Below are positions 51,101 to 61,729 of a DNA stretch of 64,000 nucleotides, piece by piece. The DNA is from Temnothorax longispinosus (taxonomy: Eukaryota; Arthropoda; Insecta; Hymenoptera; Formicidae), in assembly GCF_030848805.1 (NCBI RefSeq), contig NC_092366.1, positions 20,274,181 through 20,338,180 of the forward strand, given 5' to 3'. The position numbers were made by a program, and so were the translations under genes. How positions within the stretch are numbered: the stretch's first letter is position 1; every line of letters starts with the position of its first letter. The notes beneath the pieces are model-generated. The model saw only the letters and a program-made list of their open reading frames with translations. It was not told the DNA's origin and searched no databases.

Positions 51101-53507
51101 TTGTTCTCGTAAATTAGGCAAATTTTATACCGCGCTCGTCTCAGGTGGACGTCATTACGGTATCGCGTATTTGGGACACGCCAATTAGCTGGACAAACCA
51201 CTCGAACAAACGATCGTTTTTCGTCGTGTTGGTTGACGATCGCGCACCTCGACTTTCACTCCGCCTACTATCACCGACATTATATACTTTCCCCGATACA
51301 CCTGTCTAACGTCCGATAATTAAATGAGCTACGTGTTCGTCATATCACGCCGCCGGACATTGTTGACTCGTTTAATTGACAGCGACGCGGCCGCCGCGCC
51401 GTGCTGTCTAAATTACGACGGAAAGCTGTAACGAGATTTCGAGACGTGGTGGCGGCACTGATTGTACAGATCGTATCATGAGCATATAATTAAATGAGGC
51501 TTACTAATTGCGGGCCAAATAACTAGCTGATAACATTATCGTCAGCGACTAATAACTATGTTCGAATTAATAATTTTTGGCAGACGGGAGAATGTCGATT
51601 TGCACTTTATTGAAGTCTGTGGAACATGTAAAAATAGAAAAAAGAGTGTAAAATTTTGATTTTAAAAAGTTACAAAATTAAAATCGACTAATGATTTGAA
51701 TGATATTTTTAATTAAGTAATTATTGATGAATGATTAATAGAAACTAGAAGTCTGTTTAGTGAAAAATGATTTCCGTTTATTTATGGTCACTTTCGGAAC
51801 TATGTTGTCCGCGACAGGAACTCATTTCCAGTCAGTGAAATGAATTTATTTGCGCGAAAATATTAGTCACGCTATTGCGAGCATGATTCTTTATTATTAC
51901 TAGTTAGTTTCGTTTCGAGTGGCTGAAGATTAAACGGCATTCCCGGAGAATGCTTCACAATCCAGATACTAAATCGTAACTTTGCCAAGCGTCGAAAAAT
52001 GCATCGAAAAGCAGCGGTGCATCTGATCATAAATCATTTAATTAATCGATAATTATAAATTTCTTCAAATAAATCGTAGCGAAATAAATTTGGTATATAA
52101 AGATATCTAGAAAGTAATAACAATCATTGATTAAATCTAAAACGAAAATGTTTCAGGATCAATAAATTTTCTCTAAGATCGAGTGTACATACATTTCGCG
52201 GAAAAAATATAAAAAGAAGTATTCAACTAAGCTAATTACTAATAGCTTTAATTTATTTATATATCACAGTGACAGCTTTTCTAACTTAATTACAATTAAA
52301 AAATACAATGCGAATTTATGGATGGTTTCGCTGTCATTCCATATTGCTATACATGCGAGTATAGAAAGACAAAGAATGTCGAGGACACGGCGCACTACGA
52401 ATCCTTAGAAAGGATCCGCTATATTTCTTTCCCGGCCGCGGTATATTCAGAGCGGGCGGAGTCGGGAAATAAGATCGGCCGAATCGCGGATTCCGTCGAT
52501 AGGGGATCGCCAAGGGAATAAGCGTCGGGTCACGTTACCGTTGTGGTCGGGGATCAATGGTCGGTCCCTTCGGCAACCTCAGCAACGACGGTATCCGCAT
52601 GTTAGGTAGCACGCTAGCACGCTAGCGGCCACGCCGACAGGGTCGTGAGTCGAAACACGAATAGCGAGCCGACGACGAAGATACCAAGTCCGATCGGTGG
52701 GTGACCAGGAAGTCGTAACTGGGAAATCGAGACATTCCGTACCGAATTATACACGGAGATCGTCACGAACACCCTGCAGCGTTCTGTTTTCTCAGATTAA
52801 TGTGTTTATGCAGAGCATAAAAAATCATATCATCTTCTTCTCCTATACTTATTGGGAAAGAAAACTTGGAGATATTTGACAAATGCGTCTATCGTATGCG
52901 AGGCACGTTTTCTTTCAAATTTTTTATCTTCTTGATAGGTAAAGATATAGTCAACATAATAATTTTAAAGCGGATCGTAATAATTCTACGTAACCAATTA
53001 TACGAGTTAATCCCTCGGACGCGCCGAAGGATTAACGCGCGCGAAGGTGAAGATGCAGCATGTAATAGCTCGCGATAAAATCAGGATTTAGAGCTCGATT
53101 GGTATAAACGCAGAAGATCCACACGTCGTTCGAAATCGCGATCTCGCGGATATGGATAGATATCGAGATACAGTGGCGGCGTTGTAAAATACAGCGCGAG
53201 AAATCGCAGATTCTTATGTTCGCGCAGCGAATATCCGAAGTCTGCTCGGCGAAGAGTATATATGATCTTCGTGACTGGCGTACTGATACGTTGGAAACAT
53301 ATCCAGCTTGCGATGAAAAATGTAAAACGCGCCTTTCTCGCAATAATCGCGTTTATTCTCATCGGTGGTTCTTAAGTAAAAGAGCACATTTTCTGTAATT
53401 TACATGAATATGCGCGTTCAGTGATTTGTCACTTTTTGGGTATTTTATTATAACATTGTATTATATAATATTTTAGGTAATATTTCTTATTTTTGAAATG
53501 ATTTTAT

Positions 53508-53695
53508 TAGGCCAATCCCGAAATTACTGCAATATCGGGTTGACCTGCGGCAAGGTCGGAGCAAGCCCCATACACTCGCCTTGGTTCAAAAATCAGTTTA
53601 ATATTCTGAGTCCCCTATGGGGACTGTATCAGATATTAAGCTGATAAGAACAGATACTACACATTTGATCTTAGCTCAATGAGCCGAGAAGCGAT
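53508..53695 (-). ncRNA. U2: U2 spliceosomal snRNA
   Basis: Read on the minus strand, the RNA begins ATCGCTTCTCGG at 53695 and continues with CTAAGATCAAA, the branch-point recognition region TGTAGTATCTGTTCTTATCA, then GCTTAATATCTGATA. All landmarks follow in order: stem IIb (TCCCC-ATA-GGGGA, paired), the Sm site in CTGATTTTTGAACC, stem III with GGGGCTTGCTCC, and stem IV with the ATTGCAGTA loop closed by CCCGA/TCGGG. Length is about 188 nt, as in other U2 RNAs; the exact 3' end is approximate. U2 base-pairs with the intron branch point and with U6 in the spliceosome. The gene lies antisense inside the large outspread intron, 3.4 kb before its acceptor. Stems are intact and the differences from fly U2 fall in paired positions that still pair, which argues for function. 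Two single-base insertions near stem I and the U6-pairing region are unusual. Confidence 0.93.
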
Positions 53696-53765
53696 GCTAG
53701 AAGGATATTTTTCACGCCTTATATACAGTTCTGTGTCGAATTTTACTTACGAGAAAGACACACCG
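53696..53765 (-). promoter_or_regulatory. U2 snRNA promoter region
   Basis: Reading upstream of U2 on the minus strand, a TATA-like TATATAAG lies at about -30 to -23 (53718-53725), and the position where an insect PSEA would sit (-61 to -41, about 53735-53756) reads TCGTAAGTAAAATTCGAC. I cannot match the latter to a PSEA consensus with confidence. In Drosophila, U2 promoters have PSEA and PSEB and normally no TATA box, so a TATA-like element here, if real, differs from the fly pattern. Confidence 0.4.
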
Positions 53766-53940
53766 CGTAGCGGTAAGCTAAGGAAGCACAAGAAGCATTC
53801 GGTTTCGATTGTCCCCCAACAGAGAGGCTCTAACCTCTCCTTTCTCAAGTTAGAGCACGTGGCTGGAGTGGAGCTACCAGCTTATACATATATTGGTATT
53901 GAAACGTTCATATATCTGTAAAAGAGTTTAATTCCAAGGT

Positions 53941-54222
53941 TAATCTGTTATTAAATAATTTTTACGTATTGTATCACGCTTGCTGCGACCCTGCCGCAGG
54001 TCAACCCGATATTGCAGGAATTTCGGGACTGGCTTAATAAATCATTCCAAAAATAAGAAATGTTATCTAAAATATTATAATACAATATTATAATAAATAT
54101 TTTTGATTGGATATATTAAAACAATTTTGTACAAGTTTTTCAGTAGGACAGTTTTTTATATTGGCACGTGCACTTGGCGTCTTTTTTAATCTGTCGTTGT
54201 TAAATAATTTTCACGTATTGTA
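53941..54222. repeat. Direct repeats bracketing the inverted U2 fragment
   Basis: TAATCTG-TTATTAAATAATT continuing TTTACGTATTGTA at 53941-53973 recurs as TAATCTGTCGTTGTTAAATA, ATTTTCACGTATTGTA at 54187-54222. The copies differ by a 3-base gap and two substitutions. One copy directly abuts the U2 fragment; the other lies 86 bases beyond the fragment's homologous flank. The layout suggests a segmental rearrangement rather than independent sequence. Confidence 0.6.
53978..54034 (+). pseudogene. Truncated U2 snRNA 3' fragment in inverted orientation
   Basis: GCTTGCTGCGACCCTGCC and onward matches the last 57 bases of the neighbouring U2 (from GCTTGCTCCGACC to the 3' end) at 52 of 57 positions, on the opposite strand. 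Homology does not stop at the RNA end: it continues through the 3' flank (blocks ATTTCTTATTTTTG, AATATTTTAG and ATTGTATTATA on the complementary strand) to about 54100, mirroring about 53441-53566. So this is a DNA-level inverted duplication of the gene's tail and flank, not a retroposed snRNA, which would lack the flank. It lacks the 5' two-thirds of U2 (no branch-point region and no Sm site), so it cannot make a working U2. Confidence 0.88.
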
Positions 54223-54339
54223 AATATCATATTGTAATTATTCTATAAAATATCTGCCTCTTAAGAATTTTTTTTATTATTATATCAGTCAATACGTTTG
54301 ATATTTTATGTTGATTTTTTAAGTTTTTAACCAATTCTA

Positions 54340-54582
54340 TCATTTATTAATTACTATAATATGATTCCCATTCTTCCTATTCAGAAGATATATTTCGACG
54401 ATTTCTCGATTATATTGCAATATACAATTAATCATTTCACCGGACTTTAGGAACTTTAGTAACTGCTTCGGTTGATTGAAACTGGTCGAACCAGAAAGGC
54501 CCGAATCCGTAGGCGGTATTAACAACCGCCCGTAGAAACCAGGAGGATGCGGTAGGTCAGGATTATGCGGGTTCCTTGATGT
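54340..54582 (-). other. Unexplained minus-strand open frame beside the U2 duplication
   Basis: An 80-codon frame, open without an ATG at its start, reads ...RNPHNPDLPHPPGFYGR then LLIPPTDSGLSGSTSFNQP and KQLLKFLKSGEM, ending at TAA near 54340. The Pro/Gly-rich N-terminal half looks more protein-like than the surrounding AT-rich DNA. I do not recognise it. It could be the remnant of a mobile-element protein, an unassigned exon or chance. Confidence 0.15.
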
Positions 54583-57133
54583 ACGAAATTACGACATGCT
54601 TTCTAAAAAATATTTTATGCTTTGTAAAGATCTTGAAGTTCTTTGAAAACAAGGCAAAATTTATGTGTATTTCGAGATATATTAGTCGTACTTTTGCAAT
54701 TAGTTTGTGATGTGATAATAATACTTTTGATGATACGACGGGGCGTAGCGGTAATATTCAACAGATATGTTCTATAATAATTAAGTAATATTTGTGCTCA
54801 AGTAAAAAATAAAAACTATGATAATAGTCAGTTTTAAAGTCTCGTGAGAGTAAAATGATGTTTATTGATGTGGACAATATTGTAATCGAATATCCAAGTC
54901 CAGAGGCTAGACCCCGAGTCTATTGATACGTTTAAAAAAAAAACTATCGGTTCTTAGGGCACGCGTTGCAGGAAGAAGAGATTACGAGTACTAGCTAGGA
55001 GAGTTCCGTGCTTTCTCTCCGTCGTACTGTCTCAATCCTCTCGCGCATTGTGTGTTCGTGTCTCGCTCTTTCTTCTTCCTCTTCCTCCGTGAGAGATCTT
55101 CCCACGCACGTGCCGGAGTCTACGTACGGCTGGTCCACGGGGCCCCCTGGTGAATAATTACCAGATGAAGATACCGCCGCCTCGTGTAGGCTGATATCTG
55201 CTCTTCCTCGGCCGTCTTGTCCGGCGATTTTGCAACGGTACCTATGCGCCTATTCTGCATGGCGACGACGATGACGTTTTGTCCGTTCGCGGACAAAAGC
55301 AACATCACGCTTTTGTCCAGGATTTGGACTCGGCTGCGTCGCGCCGTAGCGTGGAAATCGGTCCTCGGTACCACATAAACCTAGATATTATGTACTCAAA
55401 TGGCACGTTTTCGATACGTTCTCTGTGACGATTGCGTTTCCACGAGAATCAATGACAGCTATGTTTCCGTTACAGTTACGTCTTTCAAGGTTTCTTCTCT
55501 GAAATCTTATCGTTCACACATGAATGGCGCTATTTAGAAATTCAATAGGGCTATGCATTATGGTGAAAATAAAGTAAACTACGAAATTGATTTTAGTAGT
55601 TTTGCAAGGAAAATATATATTTTATTGTACCTCTTTTTCAGAAAAATTAGCATTAACATACAATTTTAAATTCATGAAGAAAAATTTTCTGCGCGAAACA
55701 AATAATATTAAAAACACCTTTTTTCTGGAAATACTAAGAGAAGGCTATTCCCGTGAATTTTGGCTCATTAGTTACGACAAAATTTATTTATATCGAGAAA
55801 AGAATCCAGAGAGAGAAAAATATTTATTAATTTTATTAGCCCGGTTATTCGTATGGATACTTATTAATTATTTTATTATTGTCTGTTAATTAATTCAAAA
55901 CAATTAATTTTACACGAGTCTCATAAGTTAAGCGATTTTCTCTACTCGTATATTTTTCTGTTCACGAAGTTTCATTGTGAAACGGTGTTTTCTATGTCAA
56001 TGCGTTTGCCTGCGGGACATCGTGCCCATCACTATGGTAGACAAGGAGGTTAATCGATATGGCCGGTATCGCATAACTGTGCATGCGGTCGGACGAAAAC
56101 GTTACACGTTGTGTGCATTTGCATACAATCGTATAGCGTGTAAAGTTCTCGCTCTATAAACGTCGCGATTCTTTCGAAGTGCGCCCATCAAATTCGCGGC
56201 TGTTGCCACGTACGTATAACTAATCCCGAAGAGTATTTCCGTCGTGCAATGCGCGGTGAAAGCGACGGCTTTTATTAACCGCAAGGGATTTGCATGAAAA
56301 CAATAATTAAGAGATACGTAGTGTGCGTTTATTTGAGAATAGGGAAATTTTTCTTGGAGAAATTTGAAGATGAAGTTTGTAAGATAAGCTCGAAACCGCA
56401 TGTAAATTTGAACACGAAAGTGCGAAGGAGCATCTAAAAGCGTTCGGAGCAGCGCGATAAGTTTTTCGCGGCGTCTCGCTTGCAGCTCGTGGCAATGAAA
56501 GAGAAATCGTGACGATCCGCCGCTGCCGGCTGCTGCGCTCGTTGGCTGCGCTTTTTCTTTCTTTTCCCTCTCCGCCGACTTTGTTTCTAATTAACGGCTG
56601 CCGCGTGCTAATTGTCCAGCTGACGTAGCGGGAGGCCTCAGAGATTCTTTGAGGTGAATCAAAGGTTCAACCTTGAGTCGTGCGAAATTGTTTTCTCCCC
56701 GGCGTAGGATGCGCCTTTCTGCGTAAATTGCAAAACACTCCGTGGAAAGTTCTATCGGTGTTTTTCCTTTCGCTATCGCGATCTTGTTTCTTGTAAAATA
56801 ATTACGGCAATTGTGATAATTATTTAAATAATAATAATCAGGTAGATTTAATTATATATTTTTAATTATAACGCGTGATTATAATTGTATATCACAAATG
56901 ATTACTAGTAATAATTATGATTATTTGATTATATATAATTAATTATTTTATTTTATTCTAACGATGAAAATTACTAAAAATTCATGAATATTATATTAAC
57001 CGTCGCTGCCTCGTAAAATCTAAATATTGAATTCTTAATTACAAACTGGAAAATATATATTACTTAACATTTTTTTATATAGTGAACCTTATAAATATTT
57101 CTTCTAACAGTCAATATCATTTTCTTGTTGCAG

Positions 57134-57199
57134 AGATGGCAGAGGAGGTGGTTCGTTCTTTACGACGACGGGGAGCTGACATATTCTGTGGACGAACAC
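57134..57199 (+). CDS. osp: Outspread exon continuing the N-terminal PH domain
   Basis: After a pyrimidine-rich acceptor ending GTTGCAG, 22 codons read RWQRRWFVLYDDGELTYS then Val-Asp-Glu-His, followed by the consensus donor GTAAGT at 57200. This is the hallmark central beta strands of the outspread/MPRIP PH domain (K/R-W-Q-R-R-(W/F)-F-(V/I)-L-Y...L-x-Y-(S/A)-(V/L)-D-E). Both ends are phase 0, and it continues the protein of exon 17405-17485 without gap or overlap. The family next has a Pro-x-Thr-(V/L)-Pro-Gln-Gly segment; I did not find it before the right edge, so the following exon lies more than 6.8 kb away. The PH domain acts at actin-associated and membrane sites in this scaffold family. 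Identification of family and frame is secure; the one-to-one orthology with Drosophila osp is inferred. Confidence 0.95.
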
Positions 57200-59757
57200 G
57201 TAAGTGAAGCTTGTAATCTGATATTGGGGGCAAATTTGTCAGATCAAATCCTGTTAACCGATTATTTATCTTTTCACCACGTGCGAGAAACCCTCTTTAC
57301 CGTCACGAAATCCATTTATCGTGTTGATATGGATCCTTAATTCTTACCTCTTTTACTTTATACTTTTAATAATGCAATCTATGATAGAAAAATTCTATAC
57401 TTTTTAAATCGCGTTTATCAAGTTTTTTATCTTACTGAACAATTCTAAATACTGAGAAGCATTTTTTATGGAAAATAATATTTTTAATTAACATCAGTTA
57501 GACAAAGTTTATGCACATCTGACATCTGCTTAGCAATTAAGCCGCGTTTTGTGAAATATCAAGCTAATTCTCCCGTTTGAAAAATCACTCTCATGGTATC
57601 GATACAAATGTATTGTTGGAGATGAACAAGAGAGAGTAAGAGAGAGAAAGAGGATTGAGTTGCAGCATTACATCACGGATAATGCAGGGGGAATAGTACG
57701 AAAATGTGGCAGGCGCATGAGTTCGAGTATCGCGAACTGTCGGAATTCGCGCGTTATGGCCAGGCAGTGAATCAAGATCTGAGAGGTGGCTTTCTCGGAG
57801 GCGCACTGCGTGCACGCGGCAGAGTGTACCGGGAGGTCGTAGCCGATTGTGTACACTACGGTGGCCTGCCGTGCACGCATCAGCCAGCCACTACCTACCG
57901 ACATCGGCAACGTCTCGGCGCAGCGGCGTCTCGTACACACAGAAACATTCGTTGCTATAAATGACCCCGACACCGGTACATCTCGAGTTTCCGCTTCCTG
58001 GTGTCGATGCGGACGCGGAAATTCTTTCAACCCGTCAGAATTGATTTACGCACGAACGGGCGCCAGAATAGAATTCATTACTGTCCCTCAAGAACGTCGT
58101 TTGCTCGACGGCACAGCGTCTCAAAAGCGGATTCAGATTGACGGGACTGTGATCCCTCGATCGTAAATATATTTTTCCGTTCCTCTCAGTGATCGATACT
58201 CGACGATGTATAAAACTGTCGTAGCTTTTCTCCAATTTCCTTTGGGAGGTCTTTCTTCGGATTTTCTTTCTATATAGTGTAACAAAACTATTCTGATATA
58301 AGATAATAAATTTTGTAACAAATTTCTCTTTCTTTAAATAATTAGCGGTAGGAAGGAAATGCGACAGTCACGGCAGTTGTTCGTTTTTTAATATTTCAAT
58401 TGATTTCGCGTTTATAGATCAGCCGGTACAGCATCTTGAGAAGCAGTTTCCACTTTTGATTAATGTGTAAACTTATCTCGTTCTTACTCGACGGCTCGCC
58501 GCCGTAAAATAGGAAAAAAAGCGCGGGGGGAAGGGGGTTATATATTGGATCCGCGCGCATAAATTGAACAGAATTGCCGTCAGCCTTGAAGTGTCCTTTA
58601 CCCTTTATTTAAATCACTCCCGTGAAAGAGCGATTGTGGAGATGGCGCACGGGCGCGCACTAAGGTCTTTGTAGACGCTCATCATCCACTCCTCCCCGCG
58701 GCCGGCGTGCCCGCCTGGCCATCCTCGAACCCAGATTAATGATCCGGTCTGGAGGCTTAAGAGGGCCATTCGTTTCGAGAATAATCTCGGCCGAAAAATG
58801 CGAAAAAGATAATAACCGGTATACGCGGTGGACGCGACCGTGTGTCTACCCCCGGTGTGTGACTGCACCGAACAGAAGTCGTTCTGGTTGTCCTTGGCGC
58901 GGGAATGAGAAATTAGGCTAACGGGTCGAAATAAGTCAGTCGAGAGCAGCCCCGCGAGACACGCCGTATTTCCGTCGATACGAGTCATAATCTCGCGACG
59001 GCCCCGCCATGCCTTCGTCTCGTTATGTACGCGGTTCCCGAGTTCTCTCCCGAGGACGATCCACGACTCGTGGAAGACTTACTCTGGCCGCGAACCCCAC
59101 GCCCGTAAATTAGATTCCCGGAACTTTGTAAGGAACAGTCGGAATGCTCGGACAAACAAGTATCTCGAGGTACTTATTGTAGAAAGTTTAGAGCTTTTGG
59201 TCTTACGGCTTATTTTAAATGGTCCTGGAACTGGAACCGTATTTTAATGTTGTTACAAGTGCTAGCTGCATTTTTTAAATCGATACGTGTATTAATTATG
59301 ATGAACACGGTGAATAATTTAAAATTTGTTTCGACATTTGTTGCTTAATTTGTAAGCAAGCTAGTGACGTTTTGATTTAACTGTGCGTACATCAGGACAT
59401 TTGTATCTCGAGAAGTCATATTTCTAAATTTGACAACGAGATTGTGGATTATTTTTTCGTTGCACTTCTCCCGCCGACGATTTCCAAGCGATCATCGGCG
59501 ACCTTGTGGCGATTAAGAGATTGCGGCTAACATTCCGTGAATAATCGGCGGCGTGGCGACTCCGCCGTTGCATTTAGCAACGATACATCATCATCGGCCG
59601 ACTATCGGCCGAAATTATAGCCGCCATTAATTTGCGACTCACGACTTGGCGGACTTGGTATCGCGCGCGTAGGGGTAGGGCCTTAGGGAGGAACGTAGCC
59701 GCGAACGAGCCCGACGATGGTCTTTTTCTGCCGATCTGTAATTTGTTCTGTCATGAA

Positions 59758-59787
59758 TCGTCGGCGGCGGCGGCGGCGGCGCGGCGG
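59758..59787. repeat. (CGG)n trinucleotide repeat
   Basis: About eight CGG/GCG units lie in a GC-rich part of the intron. Read as protein they give poly-Arg or poly-Ala, which is not evidence of a gene. Confidence 0.85.
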
Positions 59788-60431
59788 TGCCCGGCGCGGT
59801 CGTGGGAGATCCCGCGGAAGACCGATTGCTTTCGAAACAAAGCCTGCTCTTACCTGTCTTCGGTGTACGGCCGACGAATGGGGCGCGCGAGTAAAACAGG
59901 CATTACGCCTCCATCCCGCGCGGAATTGAATCCGGGGAGAGCCCGACCACGCCGCGTCGCGGGGTTAAAAATAAATGGATGCTGCAGGTCTCTCCCTTCG
60001 GCAGAATAACCGGCGGTAATTGCCCTTAGGATAAGACCCCGTCGGCGGCAAATCAACAGGCCACGTAAATGAAGGAGTCGTATTCTTACTAAAGCCCGAG
60101 TTATCCCGACGCCGAATTACGCGTATCTCGTTCCCCCCGTCTGCGTCTCTCGCAGAAATTCTCACAGAAATCGAAGCGTGTGCCCCCGCGGATAAATAAT
60201 TCTCTAATTCTCAGCGCCGCGACGGTGAGCGCGTTTTCGAGATCTAACTTTCGTTTCGCGGCCCGACGAAATTAAAAATAGATTTGTATCTCTCGCACGG
60301 CGCTCTGCACGCACGCACGCGGACGCGGTGTGCGTGACTTTTGAAACGAGCCGTTTATCCCCGCGAAATCGCCTCGGTAACGAGTAGCATTCCCGAGATG
60401 CTCTCTCGCGAGTCGCCGGCCGCTCTTATTT

Positions 60432-60452
60432 CGCCGGCCGGCCGGCCGGCCG
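60432..60452. repeat. (GGCC)n palindromic tetranucleotide repeat
   Basis: CGCCGGCCGGCCGGCCGGCC followed by G: five tandem overlapping CCGG/GGCC units, self-complementary and extremely CpG-dense for this genome. Confidence 0.85.
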
Positions 60453-60619
60453 TGTGGCTAATTCGTTTAATTACACCGACGTAAATCAGCCACTCTCTCG
60501 GTCGTAATCGGCTACAGCCATCGGATTCTCGAATTATTTCGCGAGCTGGACCGCCGATTCACCTTATCTTCTGCTATACGAAAGTGAAATGGACTTTCGC
60601 GGGGTACGGTCGACAGGGT

Positions 60620-60637
60620 GAGAGAGAGAGAGAGAGA
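60620..60637. repeat. (GA)n microsatellite
   Basis: A GA run is followed by a G-rich purine tract (to about 60670). Confidence 0.9.
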
Positions 60638-61684
60638 ATGAGGAGGGGGGAGTGGGAGAGGGAGGGAGAGGATTATTAATGGTGTATCTCAGGATCAGGA
60701 TCGGAAGATCCAATTTTCTGATCGCCTCGGCGATCCCGTCCTTGGAAATCGACCGGGCGGCCGCGTGAAATAATTGAAACGATTTATTCCACGATTCACG
60801 TAAAGCCCGTTTCTAATCTCGGGACGCGATCTCGGGACGATCTGTTCCGCGGTGGTTTTCCATTGCTCGTCATTCATTGAATTTGCATAATTGCTTTCTG
60901 ATGATATATACGGATAATCGTCGCCGCACCGCAGATGGAAGACTCGCGGAAACGTTTCCCCGAGGAGGAACGGCCTCCTCGATCAATTATCGATTATTAC
61001 GGTCGCGCGGAGGATTCCTCCCGCGGAACGTCACGGGGAATTACTGTCGCGGTGTGTATTTGTCATTACGTTCGTTCGCGTCGCACAACCCGTCATCGCG
61101 CCGCCATTCATCACGGTAATTTGAATTTGTAAACGCGTGCCGGCGGTTTCTGTCGCTAATACTAAGCACGATTTCACGGCCTCGAACACGATCGTCTATG
61201 GCGCATTGCTATTCACTGTCATCGCTGCGCCTATTTGCCGCTTAATGATATCGTGCGTGTTTCTGCTATAGGTACGATTTCGAACCAATTAAAATATGCG
61301 TATCACGAACGGATGCGAGATACGTGAAAAGAGAAAATTTCTTCTTTCCCGCATGTCATCCTTTTTGGATACAATTACTTTAAGCGTTATATAAAAATTC
61401 ATTTTATTGATGATTAAAATTATCCAGCCTCGTCTGACGATACATTAGAAATTGAAATGTCAAATAGCGCTGAATGACGTGACTTACCAGGAATTCTCAT
61501 TGTCAGCGAACTAATCGTTAATTAACTGCAAAATCACTAATGAAACTTAAATGCTAAATATCCTTCTATTAAAATATACAACGGTAAAAATGGGCTTCAT
61601 TAGCCGTTAATTTTTTTAGCAACTATATGTTCAATTGTATTCTAAGTATCGCGACGCGAGGCGCGGCGTATCCACCGACCTACT

Positions 61685-61729
61685 AATGATCACGATGACG
61701 ATGATCGACGATGATCGAGGCGATGATGA
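61685..61729. repeat. Degenerate (GATGATC/GACGAT)n repeat
   Basis: ATGATCACGATGACGATGAT is followed by CGACGATGATCGAGGCGATG, overlapping GAT/GAC units with internal palindromic CGATGATCG. Confidence 0.65.

Larger units (their letters stand above)
17486..57133 (+). other. osp: Outspread intron of 39.6 kb interrupting the PH domain
   Basis: The boundaries are GTATG at 17486 and TTGTTGCAG ending at 57133. Codons on both sides read in phase 0 and join as Arg-Thr-Lys/Arg-Trp-Gln. Inside, the confident content is the minus-strand U2 snRNA gene with its inverted fragment (53.4-54.2 kb), several microsatellites, an AT-rich hairpin at 20.35-20.47 kb and a 46-bp repeated motif at 34.0 and 34.9 kb. Between these landmarks I see AT-rich sequence with CpG-rich patches (about 27.9-28.6, 36.0-36.8 and 39.0-39.5 kb) and no recognisable exons. 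In Drosophila the osp intron hosts Adh and Adhr; no dehydrogenase-like frame with a GxxxGIG motif is visible here. Confidence 0.88.

Noticed and set aside
17486..57133. A nested Adh-like gene, as in the Drosophila osp intron
   Set aside because: No frame of the right size with a short-chain dehydrogenase GxxxGIG and YxxxK pattern was seen on either strand.
57668..58030. 120-codon minus-strand ORF just after the PH exon, and the overlapping plus-strand 86-codon ORF
   Set aside because: The two contradict each other, neither joins in frame to the PH domain, and the expected next family segment (Pro-x-Thr-Val-Pro-Gln-Gly) is in neither.
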